A DNA stretch of 6,045 bases from a bacterium. GTDB taxonomy: Bacteria; Desulfobacterota; Anaeroferrophillalia; Anaeroferrophillales; Anaeroferrophillaceae. Shown here piece after piece: positions 5,688 to 6,045 of this stretch. Every line of letters begins with the position of its first letter. Position 1 is the first letter of the stretch. Location: NCBI GenBank assembly GCA_029940125.1, contig JAOZRP010000161.1, positions 1 to 6,045 of the forward strand, given 5' to 3'. The notes under the pieces were generated by a model. That model saw only the letters and a list, made by a program, of their open reading frames with translations, did no database searches and was not told where the DNA came from. The position numbers and the translations under genes are program-made.

Positions 5688-5939
5688 ATGAAAAGAGATT
5701 ATGATGATATAGTAAAGACCCTGTTTGGGATTCTTGATGAAATGCTCGAAGAAGCGCCCGAACTGGATGAGGATACTGATCTGCTGGAGGATCTTGGACT
5801 CGATTCCCTGGCGGTAATGCGGTTGGTGGAGGCTGTTGAAGATGAGTTTGATCTTGCCATCCCTTTAAATGTCCTGGCGGATGTCAGAACCATAAAGGAT
5901 TTTGCGGGGCAGCTGCAAAAAATGCTTGAGGAAAAATAA
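5688..5939 (+). CDS. acpR: Dedicated acyl carrier protein of sphingolipid synthesis (AcpR type)
   Basis: An 83-residue, strongly acidic acyl carrier protein of normal family length. The phosphopantetheine attachment site is Ser40 in LGLDSLAVM, followed by the acidic recognition helix (RLVEAVEDEF). It should be converted to the holo form by a phosphopantetheinyl transferase encoded elsewhere, loaded by the AMP ligase at 2699-4483 and used as acyl donor by the serine palmitoyltransferase that follows. The ATG lies 4 nt after the cerR stop, with AAAAAGG ending 7 nt upstream and overlapping the end of cerR. The next gene starts 2 nt after its stop. The position between CerR and Spt makes a housekeeping fatty-acid ACP unlikely. 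Confidence 0.9.
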   Translation: MKRDYDDIVKTLFGILDEMLEEAPELDEDTDLLEDLGLDSLAVMRLVEAVEDEFDLAIPLNVLADVRTIKDFAGQLQKMLEEK

Positions 5940-5941
5940 TC

Positions 5942-6045
5942 ATGGCTTTTTTTGATAAATTAAAGCCCCTGGCGGAAACTCGGCGGCGCCTGGCGGATCA
6001 GGGGATTGACTCCATCCATGTGAAAATGGATGAAGTCTTGTCGGC
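5942..6045 (+). CDS. spt: Serine palmitoyltransferase / alpha-oxoamine synthase, N-terminal 34 codons only
   Basis: The ATG at 5942 lies 2 nt after the acpR stop, with GAGG (5928-5931) 10 nt upstream. The 34 visible residues, MAFFDKLKPLAETRRRLADQ and then GIDSIHVKMDEVLS, resemble the N-terminus of bacterial serine palmitoyltransferases, especially the MDEVLS stretch. The PLP-binding lysine and the rest of the protein lie beyond the window, so the family call rests on this short N-terminus plus context. Such an enzyme condenses L-serine with an acyl thioester, here probably acyl-AcpR, to 3-oxo-sphinganine, the committed step. 2-amino-3-ketobutyrate CoA ligase and 8-amino-7-oxononanoate synthase belong to the same family and cannot be excluded on sequence alone. 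Confidence 0.7.
   Translation, partial: MAFFDKLKPLAETRRRLADQGIDSIHVKMDEVLS

Noticed and set aside
1..6045. CRISPR arrays, insertion sequences, phage genes or rRNA
   Set aside because: No repeated spacers, transposase, terminal inverted repeats or RNA signatures were seen on either strand.

Overview
The window is most simply read as one end of a bacterial sphingolipid (ceramide) biosynthesis locus from a Gram-negative bacterium. It has moderate base composition (about half G+C). No marker gene names the organism. The gene set matches the ceramide genes worked out in Caulobacter crescentus, but the order, the modest G+C and a good -24/-12 (sigma-54) promoter candidate would also fit a deltaproteobacterium/Desulfobacterota. 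That placement is a guess.

Layout. The left arm (1-2018) runs leftward. It holds a GNAT-fold N-acyltransferase of the bacterial ceramide synthase type (894-2018), then a MobA-like nucleotidyltransferase cut by the window edge (1-823). The right arm (2699-6045) runs rightward: fatty acyl-AMP ligase/acyl-ACP synthetase (acsR type), extended SDR reductase (cerR type), a dedicated acyl carrier protein (acpR type) and the first 34 codons of a protein that looks like serine palmitoyltransferase (spt). The last three genes are packed within 2-4 nt of each other. A 222-nt gap separates acsR from cerR.

How they work together (by analogy with the Caulobacter pathway). AcsR adenylates a fatty acid and loads it on AcpR. 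Spt condenses acyl-AcpR with serine to 3-oxo-sphinganine. The GNAT enzyme N-acylates this to 3-oxo-ceramide, and CerR reduces it to dihydroceramide. The nucleotidyltransferase may make an activated head-group donor.

The 680-bp divergent intergenic region (2019-2698) carries more signals than expected. There is a near-consensus sigma-70 promoter firing rightward 600 nt before acsR. It is followed about 190 nt later by a hairpin plus T6, together a candidate small RNA or attenuated leader. A -24/-12 element with exact GG-N10-GC spacing lies 142 nt before acsR. A cluster of TGACA/TGTCA pentamers, a short palindrome/direct repeat and a leader hairpin are also present. On the left side, the ceramide synthase gene has no Shine-Dalgarno of its own. 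An 18-codon ORF with a perfect AAGGAG overlaps its start, and a T TTT TTA heptamer at the junction is in phase for a -1 shift into the main frame.
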